Positions 12,968 to 22,827 of a stretch of DNA of 64,000 nt are shown here, one piece after another. A program made the position numbers and the translations under genes. The notes beneath the pieces are model-generated. The model had not been told where the DNA came from and searched no databases. It was given only the letters and a program-made list of their open reading frames with translations. The DNA comes from Deinococcus aestuarii (GTDB lineage Bacteria > Deinococcota > Deinococci > Deinococcales > Deinococcaceae): NCBI RefSeq assembly GCF_018863415.1, contig NZ_JAHKSN010000002.1:310001-374000 (forward strand). The letters run 5' to 3'. How positions within the stretch are numbered: the stretch's first letter is position 1; each line of letters starts with the position of its first letter.

Positions 12968-13668
12968 CGACCGTAACTCGCCCGCAGCCGCCGCAGGCCG
13001 TCCCGAAAACCGATGGGGCGCGGGGGCAGGTCGCGGAGCAGGGCGGGCGTGAGCCCCCGCGCCCTCAAGCCCTCCAGCAGCCGGTCGAGCAGTTCGGGCG
13101 TCCCCGGGGGGCCGTCGTGCAGCAGGATCACGCTCCCGGGGCGCACCCGGGCCAGCGTCCGCGCGGCGAGATCGGCGGCGGGGAGAGCGGTCCAGTCGCG
13201 CCCCTCCACGTCCCAGAGGGCGACCCGGCGGCGGGCGAGGCGGGCGAGGAGGCGGGTCAGGGGGCTGTGGCCGCCGTAGGGGGGGCGGTAGAGGTGGGGG
13301 CCCGGCTCCCCGGCGCGGGGGTGCCAGCGCACCTGGGCCCACTCGCGCCAGGGGGGCAGCCGCAGGGCGTGGGTGTGCCAGCGCCCGTGCGCCTCGACCC
13401 CATGACCTGCCCCGGTGAGCGCCCGCAGGAGGTCCGGGCGCTGCGCGCAGGCCGGGGCGGTCACGAAGAAGGTGGCAGGGGCGCCGTGCCGCGCGAGGAC
13501 CCCCAGCAGCTCGCCCGTCCGCTCGCCCGGCCCGTCGTCGAAGGTGAGGGCGACGCGGTTCGAGGTCCGGTCTCCCGGTCCCAGCGCCCCCCACCCGGCG
13601 GCGCGCCCCAGCAGGTCGGCCAGCAAGGCGGCGAGCGCGGCGAGGCCGAGGACAGCGCCCGGCTTCAC
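12964..13668 (-). CDS. NodB-type polysaccharide deacetylase
   Basis: 234 residues. An N-terminal hydrophobic anchor or signal ([19 protein letters not shown]) is followed by the NodB domain: [17 protein letters not shown] (motif 1, catalytic Asp-Asp), a motif 2-like [28 protein letters not shown] (motif 3) and [11 protein letters not shown] (motif 5). It removes N- or O-acetyl groups from a glycan at the cell surface; the substrate is unknown. GTG 13668 overlaps the MFS stop (GTGA), so the two are translationally coupled. Confidence 0.85.
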   Translation of the reverse strand: MKPGAVLGLAALAALLADLLGRAAGWGALGPGDRTSNRVALTFDDGPGERTGELLGVLARHGAPATFFVTAPACAQRPDLLRALTGAGHGVEAHGRWHTHALRLPPWREWAQVRWHPRAGEPGPHLYRPPYGGHSPLTRLLARLARRRVALWDVEGRDWTALPAADLAARTLARVRPGSVILLHDGPPGTPELLDRLLEGLRARGLTPALLRDLPPRPIGFRDGLRRLRASYGR

Positions 13669-14864
13669 GCGGGCTGCGCCGCCCGGCCCTCCGGGAACGC
13701 GCGGCGGAAGACGATGTAGGCGGCGGCGGTCGTCAGCGCCAGGATGGCCCCGACCAGAAAGGGGCCCGGCAGCCCGAGCTGCCCGAAGGCGAGGGTGCCG
13801 ACGAGGGGCCCCAGGGCGGTGCCCGCGTTCTCCACGGTCATCAGGGCGCCCCAGGCCGCCGGGCGCTCGTTCTCGGGGAGGGTGCCGGTGACCAGGGCGG
13901 CCCAGCCGGGCGAGATGCAGGCGTAGCCCAGCCCCACAAGGGCCGCGAGGGGGTAGAGCGCCCACGTCGGGGGCGTGGTGGCGATCACGGCAAGGGCCAG
14001 GCCGATCAGCCCGAAGCCCACCGTCAGGGCGAGGCGGGCCCGGCCCCGGTCCGCCACCCGCCCAGTGAAGGGCAGGCTGGCGTAGGCGACCACCCCGCCC
14101 GCCGCGAGCAGGGCGACCATGCCCCAGTAGTTGAGCCCGAGCTGCGGCCCGATGGTAAAGAGCAGCGGCCCGAGCAGGGTCATGGTCATGTTCTGCACGA
14201 AGGCGGCGGGCAGCAGCGGCGCGAGCGCCCGGGCGGCGCGGCGCACCCGCCCCGGCTCGGGTGCCGCGCCCTCCTCCCGGCGCCGCACCGTCCGGGTGGG
14301 CAGGGCCAGGGTGGCGAGCACCCCCACGGTCTGCACCCCCAGCGCGATCAGGAGGGGCAGGCTGGCGTTCCCCTGCGCGAGCCCGCCGAGGAGCAAAAAG
14401 CCCCCGCCTACGAGCGGCATGACCCCCAGCGCCACGCCCGTGATCGCGCGGCCCTGGTACCCTTCCCGCGCCGCGTCGGCGGTGAGGTTCATCGCCCCCG
14501 GCCACATCGCCGCGAAGCCCGCCCCGTGCAGCGCGGCAACGAGGACAATCAGCCACGGCCAGTGCGCCAGCGGCAGCAGCGCCAGGGCCAGCAGGCTCAG
14601 GAGCGAGCCCAGCAGCATGACCACCCGCAGCCCGCGCCGGGCGATCAAGGCCCCCGCCGGGCCGCGCATCAGCGTGTCGGCGGCGAAGTGGGCGGTCCAC
14701 GCCGCGCCCACGGCGGTCAGCGGCAAGCCCAGCGCGGAGGGGCCCGCCTGCGGCAGGTAGGCCGCGTAGACCCCACTGCGCACGAACTCCGCGCAGGCGA
14801 GCGCGACGGCGGCGGCGGCGACGGGCCCGAGGGTCCCCGGGCGCAGCGGTGAGCGGCGGGTCAC
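13665..14864 (-). CDS. MFS transporter
   Basis: 399 residues with about twelve hydrophobic helices in two halves separated by a charged loop ([20 protein letters not shown]). The loop between helices 2 and 3 is [17 protein letters not shown] and that between helices 8 and 9 is [12 protein letters not shown], both MFS signatures. An exporter role for a glycolipid precursor or drug is inferred only from context: it is coupled to the deacetylase and sits among glycosyltransferases. Confidence 0.85.
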   Translation of the reverse strand: MTRRSPLRPGTLGPVAAAAVALACAEFVRSGVYAAYLPQAGPSALGLPLTAVGAAWTAHFAADTLMRGPAGALIARRGLRVVMLLGSLLSLLALALLPLAHWPWLIVLVAALHGAGFAAMWPGAMNLTADAAREGYQGRAITGVALGVMPLVGGGFLLLGGLAQGNASLPLLIALGVQTVGVLATLALPTRTVRRREEGAAPEPGRVRRAARALAPLLPAAFVQNMTMTLLGPLLFTIGPQLGLNYWGMVALLAAGGVVAYASLPFTGRVADRGRARLALTVGFGLIGLALAVIATTPPTWALYPLAALVGLGYACISPGWAALVTGTLPENERPAAWGALMTVENAGTALGPLVGTLAFGQLGLPGPFLVGAILALTTAAAYIVFRRAFPEGRAAQPA

Positions 14865-14923
14865 GGCGCCTCCCCCACCGGAGGTACGCCCGGAATTCGG
14901 CGACCACCTGCTAGCCTGTGCCC

Positions 14924-15607
14924 GTGCCGGACTTCACGGTCGTGATTCCCGCGCGCAACGAGGCGAAGTACCTGCCCCTCACCCTGCGCGCCCTGGAACG
15001 CCAGCTTCATCCCCCCGCGGCCGTGATCGTCGTGGACAACGCCAGTCAAGACGACACGGCGGCGGTCGCGCGGGCCTGGGGAGCCACGGTCGTCTCCTGC
15101 CACGTGCGCGGCATCGCCCCTACCCGCCAGGCGGGTCTCGACGCCGCGCGCACCGGCTGGGTCGCCACCACCGACGCCGACTCGTTGCCCTGCCCCGAGT
15201 GGCTCGCCCGCTTCGACCAGGCGGCCGCCGGGCCCGGCCACTGCAACCGGGTGGCCCTCTACGGCCCGATGCGCTTTTGCGGCGTGTCGCGGCCCGTGTC
15301 GGTCCTCTCCGAACTCGCCTACGGCACCTTCCTGCACGCCTGCGCGGTGGCCGGGCGCCCCAACCTCGCGGGGGCGAACATGGCCTTTTCGCGCGGGGCC
15401 GCGCACCTCGCGGGCGGCTACCCCGACGTGGAGGCCTACGAGGACGTGCTGCTGGGACGGGCGCTGGGCCGTCTCGGCGAGGTCGCCTACGTGCCCGGCG
15501 CGCTGGTCGAGACGAGCGCGCGGCGGCTGGAGGGAGGCTGGCTGCCCTTCTTGTGGCGCCACGCGCAAAACCTCAGCGGTCATACGCGAGGGTATTTCGG
15601 GGAGTGA
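14924..15607 (+). CDS. Glycosyltransferase family 2
   Basis: 227 residues, GT-A fold. It shows [38 protein letters not shown], and the metal-binding [14 protein letters not shown] (DxD). [13 protein letters not shown] carries the ED motif near the catalytic base. No membrane helix, so a cytoplasmic enzyme transferring from a sugar nucleotide. GTG 14924 is chosen because TAGCCT (14912-14917) ends 6 nt before it; a GTG at 14918 directly abuts the box. Its 3' end overlaps the convergent GT4 gene by 35 nt. Confidence 0.88.
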   Translation: MPDFTVVIPARNEAKYLPLTLRALERQLHPPAAVIVVDNASQDDTAAVARAWGATVVSCHVRGIAPTRQAGLDAARTGWVATTDADSLPCPEWLARFDQAAAGPGHCNRVALYGPMRFCGVSRPVSVLSELAYGTFLHACAVAGRPNLAGANMAFSRGAAHLAGGYPDVEAYEDVLLGRALGRLGEVAYVPGALVETSARRLEGGWLPFLWRHAQNLSGHTRGYFGE

Positions 15608-16772
15608 GGGCCCCGGCCTCCACCGGGAACGGGACCACGCGCGGCACCCCCAGCACCCCCGCGTACACGTCGAGCACCCGCTCGGCCACCCCGCCCGGCG
15701 TCCAGGCCGTCCCGAAGGTCCGCGCGCCCCCCGAAAGCCGCGCCCACAGCGCCGGGTCCCCCAGAATCTCGGCGGCGTGCCCGCGCAGCGCGCCCACGTC
15801 CCCGGGAGCGACGAGATACCCGCTCTTCCCGTGCGCCACCCCGCTCAGCGTGCCGCGCGCCCCGACCGCCACGACGGGCACGCCCATCAGTTGCGCCTCC
15901 TGAAGGACGAGGCCCTGCGTCTCGGTATCGCTGGCGAAGAGGAAGAGTTCGGCGAGGCGGTAGTACGCCCCGATCTCGGTCCAGGGGCGCACGCCGAGAA
16001 ACGTCACCCGGTCCGCCACGCCCACCCGCTCGGCGTGCGCGCTCAGGTGCTCGCGCTCCGGCCCCTCGCCCAGCACGACGAGGTGGGCGTCCGGCAACCC
16101 GGCGAGCGCGTCGAGCACGAGGTCAAAGCGCTTCTCGCGGGCGAGCCTTCCCACGCTGAGGAGGCGGCGCTTTCCGGCGGGCCAGGGGTTCTGGATGGGG
16201 GGGGCCTGCCGCAGCACCTCCGGCCGGGCGGCGGTGGGGATGACGACGGGGTTTTTCACGCCCATCGCCTGGGTCACGTCGAGCATGGCGGCGGTGGGGG
16301 TGATCACGGCCTGGGCGCGGCGGTAGTACAGGCCCATGACCCGGGTGACGATCCGGGTATGCCGCTGGATCGGGGTCAGGCCGGGGAGGTAGTGGGTGTA
16401 CGCCTCGACGTGGGTGTGGTACGTGGCGACGTGGGGCACCCGCCACTTGCGGGCGAGCCGCGCCCCGGCGAGCCCCAGGGTCAGCGGCGTGTGGGTGTGA
16501 ACGAGGTCGTACTTCTGCTCGAAGTCCTTGCGGGTGGGCCACGCCAGGCGGTAGGTCGGCAAGAAGACGTAGCGGACGCTGGGCGCCCGGCGCACGTCGG
16601 GGCGGGTGTCGTCCGCATCCGGGCCGTGCCCATCCGGAAAGGAGGGGGCGACCACCTCGACGTGGTGCCCCCGCGCCCGCAGCTCGTCACTGAGGAGCCC
16701 GACGCTGGTGACGATCCCGTTTTGATCGGGCAAGAAGGTGTCGGTGAACAGGCCGATCCGCAGAGGTCTCAC
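15573..16772 (-). CDS. Glycosyltransferase family 4
   Basis: 399 residues, GT-B fold. The N-domain shows [20 protein letters not shown] and [18 protein letters not shown]. The C-domain shows [20 protein letters not shown] and the EX7E-type nucleotide-sugar motif [19 protein letters not shown]. It resembles the diacylglycerol glucosyl/galactosyl and mannosyl transferases that make membrane glycolipids. With the GT2, LpxB-like, MFS and deacetylase genes it suggests assembly of an envelope glycolipid or glycan; the exact product is inferred. Confidence 0.88.
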   Translation of the reverse strand: MRPLRIGLFTDTFLPDQNGIVTSVGLLSDELRARGHHVEVVAPSFPDGHGPDADDTRPDVRRAPSVRYVFLPTYRLAWPTRKDFEQKYDLVHTHTPLTLGLAGARLARKWRVPHVATYHTHVEAYTHYLPGLTPIQRHTRIVTRVMGLYYRRAQAVITPTAAMLDVTQAMGVKNPVVIPTAARPEVLRQAPPIQNPWPAGKRRLLSVGRLAREKRFDLVLDALAGLPDAHLVVLGEGPEREHLSAHAERVGVADRVTFLGVRPWTEIGAYYRLAELFLFASDTETQGLVLQEAQLMGVPVVAVGARGTLSGVAHGKSGYLVAPGDVGALRGHAAEILGDPALWARLSGGARTFGTAWTPGGVAERVLDVYAGVLGVPRVVPFPVEAGALTPRNTLAYDR

Positions 16773-17028
16773 ATGCCCCCCGCATCCGCCTGGTTGTTAA
16801 AGGAATGCTGAAGCGTCATTGCCCGAGAGCATACGACGCCGAGGCTGACGGGCGCCTTCATGGGCCTTCAGAAATCCTCACGCGCGCGGGGTCCGGCCCG
16901 GGGCAGCTCGCGAGAAGGGGGCGGCCCCCGGGCAGGGTTCCAGGCCGTCGAGAAGCGAACAGGGGGCGCCGCGCACAGGCCTGGATGCCCCGGACACGCG
17001 GCCACGGGGCACCGCCCTAGAGTGGCGC

Positions 17029-18081
17029 ATGGCCGCTCCTCGCCGAATCGTCCGCCTCCGGACGCCCCTTTCCGTCCTTCGGCGGGCCCTGACCCGCGCC
17101 GGAGCCCACGGCGCCCTCCACGGCGGCCACCCCGGCGACCCGCGCGTGGGCCTGACCGTGCCCGTCGCCGAACCCGCCGAACTGCGGGAGGCGCTCGCCG
17201 CCCTGGAGGCGGCCGGGGTGCGGGCCACGCTGCTCGCGCCGGTGGGGCTGGCGACCCTCGACCCGGGGGCGCTGCGGCTCGCCACGGGGGCCGGGCACGA
17301 GGTCGCCGGGCAGGGCGACCCCGCCGGGCTCCCCCGACTCGACGTGGCGGCGGGGCAGCCGGTCACCGTCTGGGCCTCCGACGAACCCCTGGGCCTGGGC
17401 CGGCCTCCCGCTCTGGCCGCGCGGGGCGTGCGGCCCCTGCCCCTCCCCTCCGGGACGCCGGAACCGGGGCTGACCCTGCGCGTGCCGCCCGCCGACCTGC
17501 CTGACGCGCTCGCCCGGCTGGGGGCGCTCGGCTACCGTCCCGTGCCCGTGCGGGAGGTGCCCGGATTGCGGGCCGCCACCCCCCGCGACCTCCTGATCCA
17601 CGTGTACCGCCGCGTGGTGGACGACCGCTTCGCCCGCGCGCACGGCGTCCTGCCCCTCACCGAGCGGGCGGACGCCGTGATGCGGGTGGCGCTGCGGCCC
17701 ATGCCGGGGGCGCTGCCCTTCCCGCCCGGCAGCCTCACCGCCGAGCTGCACCTGCACAGCCCGCGGCTGGTGGGCCTCAATGCCCGGGGCTCGCTGACCG
17801 CCTACCGCGCCTACCAGCGGTCGCTGCGGGACGTGGCCCGGGCACTCAGGGAACGGCCCGGGTTCGCGCAGGCCCGCGCCGTCTTCGCCGTCACCCTCTT
17901 TCACGGGCCGCTGGAAAGGAGCGGCTTCACGGTGGTCCGCCTGCCCCCCGCGCAGGCCCGGCTGTACGGGCTGGGCTTCCGGGTGATGCGGCTGGTGTAC
18001 GGCACGAAAGTCTCCCCCTCCGAGACCGAGCCCCGGCTGGCCTGGATGGAGCGGGAGGCGTTCCTGGCGCGGCACGGCTGA
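17029..18081 (+). CDS. Polysaccharide-deacetylase-like N-domain with YkoP-like C-domain
   Basis: 350 residues. The first half has the layout of a NodB barrel (VGLTVPVAEPAELREALAAL, TGAGHEVAGQGDPAG) but lacks the catalytic Asp and His set, so it is probably inactive. The second half (LIHVYRRVVDDRFARAHGV, LTAELHLHSPRLVGLN) resembles the YkoP domain found with deacetylases in Bacillus. Function unknown; the envelope context supports a glycan role. TAGAGT (17018-17023) ends 5 nt before ATG 17029. Confidence 0.6.
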   Translation: MAAPRRIVRLRTPLSVLRRALTRAGAHGALHGGHPGDPRVGLTVPVAEPAELREALAALEAAGVRATLLAPVGLATLDPGALRLATGAGHEVAGQGDPAGLPRLDVAAGQPVTVWASDEPLGLGRPPALAARGVRPLPLPSGTPEPGLTLRVPPADLPDALARLGALGYRPVPVREVPGLRAATPRDLLIHVYRRVVDDRFARAHGVLPLTERADAVMRVALRPMPGALPFPPGSLTAELHLHSPRLVGLNARGSLTAYRAYQRSLRDVARALRERPGFAQARAVFAVTLFHGPLERSGFTVVRLPPAQARLYGLGFRVMRLVYGTKVSPSETEPRLAWMEREAFLARHG

Positions 18082-18139
18082 GCCAAAGAAGCGGGGCCGC
18101 CCCCCCATTCCGGCGGACGGCCCTGCCTGGTGCCCTGAC

Positions 18140-18598
<459 letters not shown>

Positions 18599-18864
18599 GC
18601 CGGGGAGTATAGCGGGGCCCGGTCAGGGGGCAGGGGTCCGTGAAAAAAGACAGGGACGGCCCAGCCCAGAAGAGGGGAGGGGGCCCACCTGACCCCAGTC
18701 ACTCCCCCTGCAAACAGCTCTGCGAGTCCGCTCCTCCGGGCCACCACCCCTTCAGGGAGGCCGGGGAAGCGGGTTCGGCTCCCCTCCCGGGGGAGTTGCC
18801 CGAGGAGTCGACTCGGGCGAACGCTCCCGACCTCGAACATGGCGTGGGGGCCGCCCGCTCCCGC

Positions 18865-20958
18865 TCACGCCTGACCGCGCCCCGGCGCCACCCCGATGCG
18901 CTCGAAATAGTCCCGCCGCGTCAGCACCGGCCCCCCCTCCCCCAGCCGCGCCCGGCCCACGTTCCAGCGCTCGAAGAGAAGCCGCAGCGCCCCGCCGAGG
19001 AGGGCCGCGCCGTACCACGCGGGGGGCGGAGTGCTGAAGCGCAGGGTGTGGCCGTCCCAGGCGAGGTGCGGGCACCCCTCGTCGCGGGCGGCCCAGAACA
19101 TGCCGCCGACTTCTCCGAGGCGCTGGGCGCGGACGGTCAGCGGCGGCTCGCGCACCTCGGCGTCGAACTGCGGCGCGGCGAAGGCCTGCCCGTAGAGGTC
19201 ATAGAGGTGGGTCTGAAGCTGATGTGCCTGCGCCCGCAGCCGGGCCTCCTCCCGCCCGGTGAGGGTGCCGGGGGGCGCGTCGAGCCCACGGCGCACGTCC
19301 GCGAGTTGGGCCTCGATGACCGCCAGACGTTGACGGGGGGTGGGGGGGGGCGGCGGCGGCGGCGGGTCGCCCGTCAGCGTGCGGGCGGGGTCGGTGTACT
19401 CGCGGCTGCCCCACCCGGCGACCTCTCTGAGCCCCGCGTCCTCGATCACCCACAGCCGGGTCGCCACCTCGCGGGCGAAGCGGCGGTCGTGGGTGACGAT
19501 CACCACCGCGCCCCCGTAGGCGTGAACGGCGTCTTCGAGCGCCTGAAGGGCCTCCACGTCGAGGTGGTTCGTCGGCTCGTCGAGGAGCAGCAGGTCGGCG
19601 CGCAGGGCGCTCACCAGGGCGAGCCCGGCCCGCGCCCGCTCGCCGCCGCTGAGCTCTGAAGGGGTCTTCGGCCAGTCGGCGGCGACGAAGCCCGCCCGGC
19701 CCAGCAGCGCCCCCGCCCGCTCGCCGAAGCGGCGCTCGAACTGCGCCCGCAGCCCCTCCCCCGGCGTCAGGCCGTGCCACGTCTGGTCGAGGCTGGCGAC
19801 GCTGACCCCGCTTGCCACCCGCAGCACGGGTTCGGGGCCGCCGGGTGCGGGCGGGTCGGGGTGCGTCTCGCCCGCGAGCAGCCGCATCAGGGTCGTCTTG
19901 CCCGTGCCGTTCGCCCCCATCAGGGCCACCCGGTCACCCTGGCGCAACTTGAAGGCCACGTCTTGCAGCACGGCCCGGCCCCCGTAGCTCCTGGAAAGGT
20001 GCTCGCCCCACGCGACGAGCCGCGCCCGCGCCGTGCCCGCGAGCAGGCGCATCCTGATCTGGCGCTCGGGGAGGGGCGCTTCCGTGACGGGCAGGCGGTC
20101 CACCCGGGACCTCAGGGCCCGCGACCGCCTGCCCCACTCGTCCAGCCGCTCGGCGCTGCCCGAGAGGCGGGAGGCCTCACGCCCACTCAGGCGGGCGGCG
20201 CGTTCCCGGGTGCGGCGTTCCAGGTCGCGCTGGGCGCGCGCGCGGGAGTAGCCCCCCGGGTACTCGCTGGCCTCCCCCCCTTCCAGCCACAGGCTGCGGG
20301 AGGCGACGGCATCGAGGAAATCCCGGTCGTGGCTGGTGAGGAGCACCCCCCCCGGAAAGGCGCGCAGGTGGTCTTCGAGCCACTCGCGCATCCGCACGTC
20401 GAGGTGGTTGGTCGGCTCGTCGAGGATCAGCAGCTCCGGCTCGCGGGCCAGCGCCAGCGCGAGGGCGAGGCGGGTGCGCTCGCCCCCCGAGAGGGTCGCC
20501 GCCTCGCGGAAGGTGAAACGGGTGAGGTCGAGGACGCCGAGCGTCCGCGCGGCGCGGGCGGGCCAGGTGTAGGCGCCCGCATCCTCCAGCCGCGCGTGCA
20601 GGGTGCTCCAGGCGGCCAGCGTCTCGGGGTCCCCGAGGTTCGCCTCCAGCGCCAGCAGCTCGGCCTCGGGCTCGCGGTAGGGGTGCGCCGCGTCGATCAG
20701 GGCGCGGACGGTCAGGCCGGGCGGGGGCGCGTGGTGCTGCTCCAGCACGCCCACCCGCAGGCCCGGCGAGCGCCACACCGTCCCCTCCTCGGGGGTCAGG
20801 TCACCCAGCAGCACGCGCAGCAGGGTGGTCTTCCCCGCCCCGTTGCGGCCCAGCAGCGCCACCCGCTCGCCGGTCGCCACCGACACCGACACGTCCGCCA
20901 GCACGGGCCGCTCCCCGAAGGACAGCGAGAGGTCGGCGGCGGCGAGCAGGGTCGGCAT
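18865..20958 (-). CDS. ABC-F family ATP-binding protein
   Basis: 697 residues, two ABC cassettes, no membrane helices. Cassette 1: GRNGAGKTTLL (about residue 38), LSGGERTRLALAL, LILDEPTNHLD. Cassette 2: GANGTGKTTLM (about residue 335), LSGGERARAGLAL, LLLDEPTNHLD. A charged interdomain linker (ERRTRERAARLSGREASRL) occupies the ribosome P-site-tRNA-interaction motif position. ABC-F proteins act on the ribosome in translation or antibiotic protection, or in a few cases elsewhere. An eight-proline run and a 130-residue C-terminal extension are unusual. The specific subfamily cannot be told. Confidence 0.9.
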   Translation of the reverse strand: MPTLLAAADLSLSFGERPVLADVSVSVATGERVALLGRNGAGKTTLLRVLLGDLTPEEGTVWRSPGLRVGVLEQHHAPPPGLTVRALIDAAHPYREPEAELLALEANLGDPETLAAWSTLHARLEDAGAYTWPARAARTLGVLDLTRFTFREAATLSGGERTRLALALALAREPELLILDEPTNHLDVRMREWLEDHLRAFPGGVLLTSHDRDFLDAVASRSLWLEGGEASEYPGGYSRARAQRDLERRTRERAARLSGREASRLSGSAERLDEWGRRSRALRSRVDRLPVTEAPLPERQIRMRLLAGTARARLVAWGEHLSRSYGGRAVLQDVAFKLRQGDRVALMGANGTGKTTLMRLLAGETHPDPPAPGGPEPVLRVASGVSVASLDQTWHGLTPGEGLRAQFERRFGERAGALLGRAGFVAADWPKTPSELSGGERARAGLALVSALRADLLLLDEPTNHLDVEALQALEDAVHAYGGAVVIVTHDRRFAREVATRLWVIEDAGLREVAGWGSREYTDPARTLTGDPPPPPPPPTPRQRLAVIEAQLADVRRGLDAPPGTLTGREEARLRAQAHQLQTHLYDLYGQAFAAPQFDAEVREPPLTVRAQRLGEVGGMFWAARDEGCPHLAWDGHTLRFSTPPPAWYGAALLGGALRLLFERWNVGRARLGEGGPVLTRRDYFERIGVAPGRGQA

Positions 20959-21049
20959 CCGCGCGGCAGGCTAGCGCAGGCGCCGGCCCGTCACGGCGAG
21001 CCTTCCCCCGGTTGGGCTCCGCCTTCCCAAGCGGGGCCTTGAGGAAAAC

Positions 21050-21107
21050 TTGACATTCGCCCGGAGAGGCCCCACACTACGGGCATCAAGAACTGAAATC
21101 GTTTGCA
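21050..21107 (+). promoter_or_regulatory. LacI-gene promoter with upstream operator
   Basis: TTGACA (21050-21055), a 17-nt spacer and CACACT (21073-21078) make a sigma-70 type promoter. TGAAATCGTTTGCA (21094-21107), a LacI-family type operator, lies just after the expected transcription start. Confidence 0.6.
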
Positions 21108-21204
21108 CCGCCCCGGTGCCCCTCGGGCCGGACCCCGGCCCCCTGCCTGGCGGACGACCTCCAGGACGCTCCCGTGCCGTCGCCCCTCCACCTTCTCGTG
21201 AAAG

Positions 21205-21218
21205 TGAAACCGTTTGCA
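21205..21218 (+). promoter_or_regulatory. Second LacI-type operator
   Basis: TGAAACCGTTTGCA differs by one base from the site at 21094-21107 and ends on the first base of the lacI-type start codon. The 111-bp spacing would allow repression by looping; autoregulation of the sugar operon is inferred. Confidence 0.6.
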
Positions 21219-22246
21219 TGATCGGTCTAGAGGACGTGGCAAAACTCGCGCAAGTCTCCCCGGCCACCGCGTCGCGGGCGCTGAGCCGACCCGAACTCGT
21301 GGCGGAAACGACGCGGGAGCGGGTGCAGGCGGCGGCGCGGACGCTGGGCTACCGGCCGAACGTGCTGGCCCGCAGCCTGCGCCAGCGCGGGAGCCGCACG
21401 CTGGGGCTGGTGGTGACCGACATCCTCAACCCCTTCCACGCGACGCTCGCCAAGGGTGTGCAGGACGTGGCCGAGGCGCAGGACTACACGGTGCTGATGT
21501 TCAACTCGGACGAGGAGTCCGCCAAGGAGCGCCGGGCCTTCGAGACCCTGCGCGGGCACCTGCCCCGGGGACTCATCGTGGTGCCCACACCCGCCACCCA
21601 CACCAACCTCGACCTGCTGCCGGGCCTCCCGGTGATCGAACTCGACCGGGCGAGCGGGCGCGCGAACGCGCACACGGTCCTCGTGGACAACGAAATGGGG
21701 GCCTACCGGGCGGTGTCGTACCTGACGGGGCTGGGGCACCGCCGCATCGGCATGGTGGTGGGGCAGCAGGACATCTCCACGGCGGTCGAGCGGCACGAGG
21801 GCTACCGCCGGGCGCTTCAGAGTGCGGGGATCCCCTACCGCCCCGAACTCGTGCGCCCCGGACACCACCGCGAAGGAGACGGGCGGGCGGCGGCCCACGC
21901 GCTCCTGAGCCTGCCGCCCGGGGAACGTCCCACCGCCCTCTTCGTGGGCAACAACGAGATGACGGTGGGCGCCGTGCTCGCCCTGCGCGACCTGGGCCTG
22001 AGCCTGCCGGGAGACCTTTCCCTGGTGGGCTTCGACGACTCGCGCTGGGCGCAGACGATCCTCCCGGCCCTGACGGTGGTCGCGCAGCCCGCCTACGACC
22101 TCGGGGCCCTCGCCTGCCACACCCTGCTGGGCGTGCTGGAGGGCCGGGAGGTGCCCACCTCCACCCGGCTGCACACCACCTTCATCGAGCGGGACTCGGC
22201 CGCCCCCCTGGTGACGCCGCCCCTCCAGAAGGCAGGTGCCCGGTGA
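21218..22246 (+). CDS. LacI/GalR family repressor
   Basis: 342 residues. The N-terminal HTH and hinge are LEDVAKLAQVSPATASRALS through YRPNVLARSLRQRGS. The effector domain is a type I periplasmic-binding fold (LGLVVTDILNPFHATLAKGV, ALFVGNNEMTVGAVLALRDL, LVGFDDSRWAQTI). ATG 21218 is chosen because LacI proteins start just before the HTH; the open frame upstream covers the promoter and operators. It probably senses the sugar imported by the ABC system encoded downstream. Its stop overlaps the next start (GTGA). Confidence 0.92.
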   Translation: MIGLEDVAKLAQVSPATASRALSRPELVAETTRERVQAAARTLGYRPNVLARSLRQRGSRTLGLVVTDILNPFHATLAKGVQDVAEAQDYTVLMFNSDEESAKERRAFETLRGHLPRGLIVVPTPATHTNLDLLPGLPVIELDRASGRANAHTVLVDNEMGAYRAVSYLTGLGHRRIGMVVGQQDISTAVERHEGYRRALQSAGIPYRPELVRPGHHREGDGRAAAHALLSLPPGERPTALFVGNNEMTVGAVLALRDLGLSLPGDLSLVGFDDSRWAQTILPALTVVAQPAYDLGALACHTLLGVLEGREVPTSTRLHTTFIERDSAAPLVTPPLQKAGAR

Positions 22247-22740
22247 CCCCTCCCGCGACGCTCTCCGCCCTTCCGCTGGAGGCCGACGCCTTTGCGCCCT
22301 TCGGCGCGGTGCTCGGGCGTCCGGCGGGCGAGCCCACCCTGGACCGGGGCGACATCACCTTCTGGCACGCGACGGGCGACCTCGCGGGGCTGGCGGGGAG
22401 TGGGGTGACCGGGCACCTGATCGCCCACCAACGTGACCCCCTCCTCACGCAGATCGAGCGCCACGTCCGCACGCCCGAGGTCTTCCTGGCCCTGGACGGC
22501 CGCAGCCTGTTCGTGGTCGGGGCGCCCGGCGAGGCCGACCCGGTGGGCCTGCGCGCCTTCGTGATCGGGCCGGGCCAGGGCGTGCTGCTGCATCCCGGCA
22601 CCTGGCACTGGGCGCCCTATCCCATCACCCCCACCGCCACCTTCCTGCTCGTGCTGCGCGCCGAGACGCCGGAGCACGACATCGAGACCCTGGACATTCC
22701 CCCGCACCGCCTGGAGGCCCGCGCCGTGCCGAGCCCCTGA
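22243..22740 (+). CDS. Ureidoglycolate-lyase-like (AllA family cupin) protein
   Basis: 165 residues. Cupin-like blocks include ADAFAPFGAVLGRP, FLALDGRSLFVVGAPGEAD and HPGTWHWAPYPITPTATFLL, which match the AllA family. Classical AllA splits ureidoglycolate into glyoxylate and urea. No other allantoin gene is visible here, and it sits between a LacI regulator and a sugar importer, so a sugar-derived substrate is as likely. GTG 22243 overlaps the repressor stop, showing coupling. Confidence 0.7.
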   Translation: MTPPATLSALPLEADAFAPFGAVLGRPAGEPTLDRGDITFWHATGDLAGLAGSGVTGHLIAHQRDPLLTQIERHVRTPEVFLALDGRSLFVVGAPGEADPVGLRAFVIGPGQGVLLHPGTWHWAPYPITPTATFLLVLRAETPEHDIETLDIPPHRLEARAVPSP

Positions 22741-22827
22741 CCCCGGTCCCTGCCCCCGGTGTCCTCTCTGACACCGCTTCTGTCCGCCCCCGGCCCTCCG
22801 CCCCTTCACTCACCCCAGGAGAAGACC

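Noticed and set aside
11273..13594. 773-codon minus-strand frame
   Set aside because: Only the last 145 residues are protein-like; the rest is an antisense read of the LpxB-like gene and an out-of-frame read of the deacetylase.
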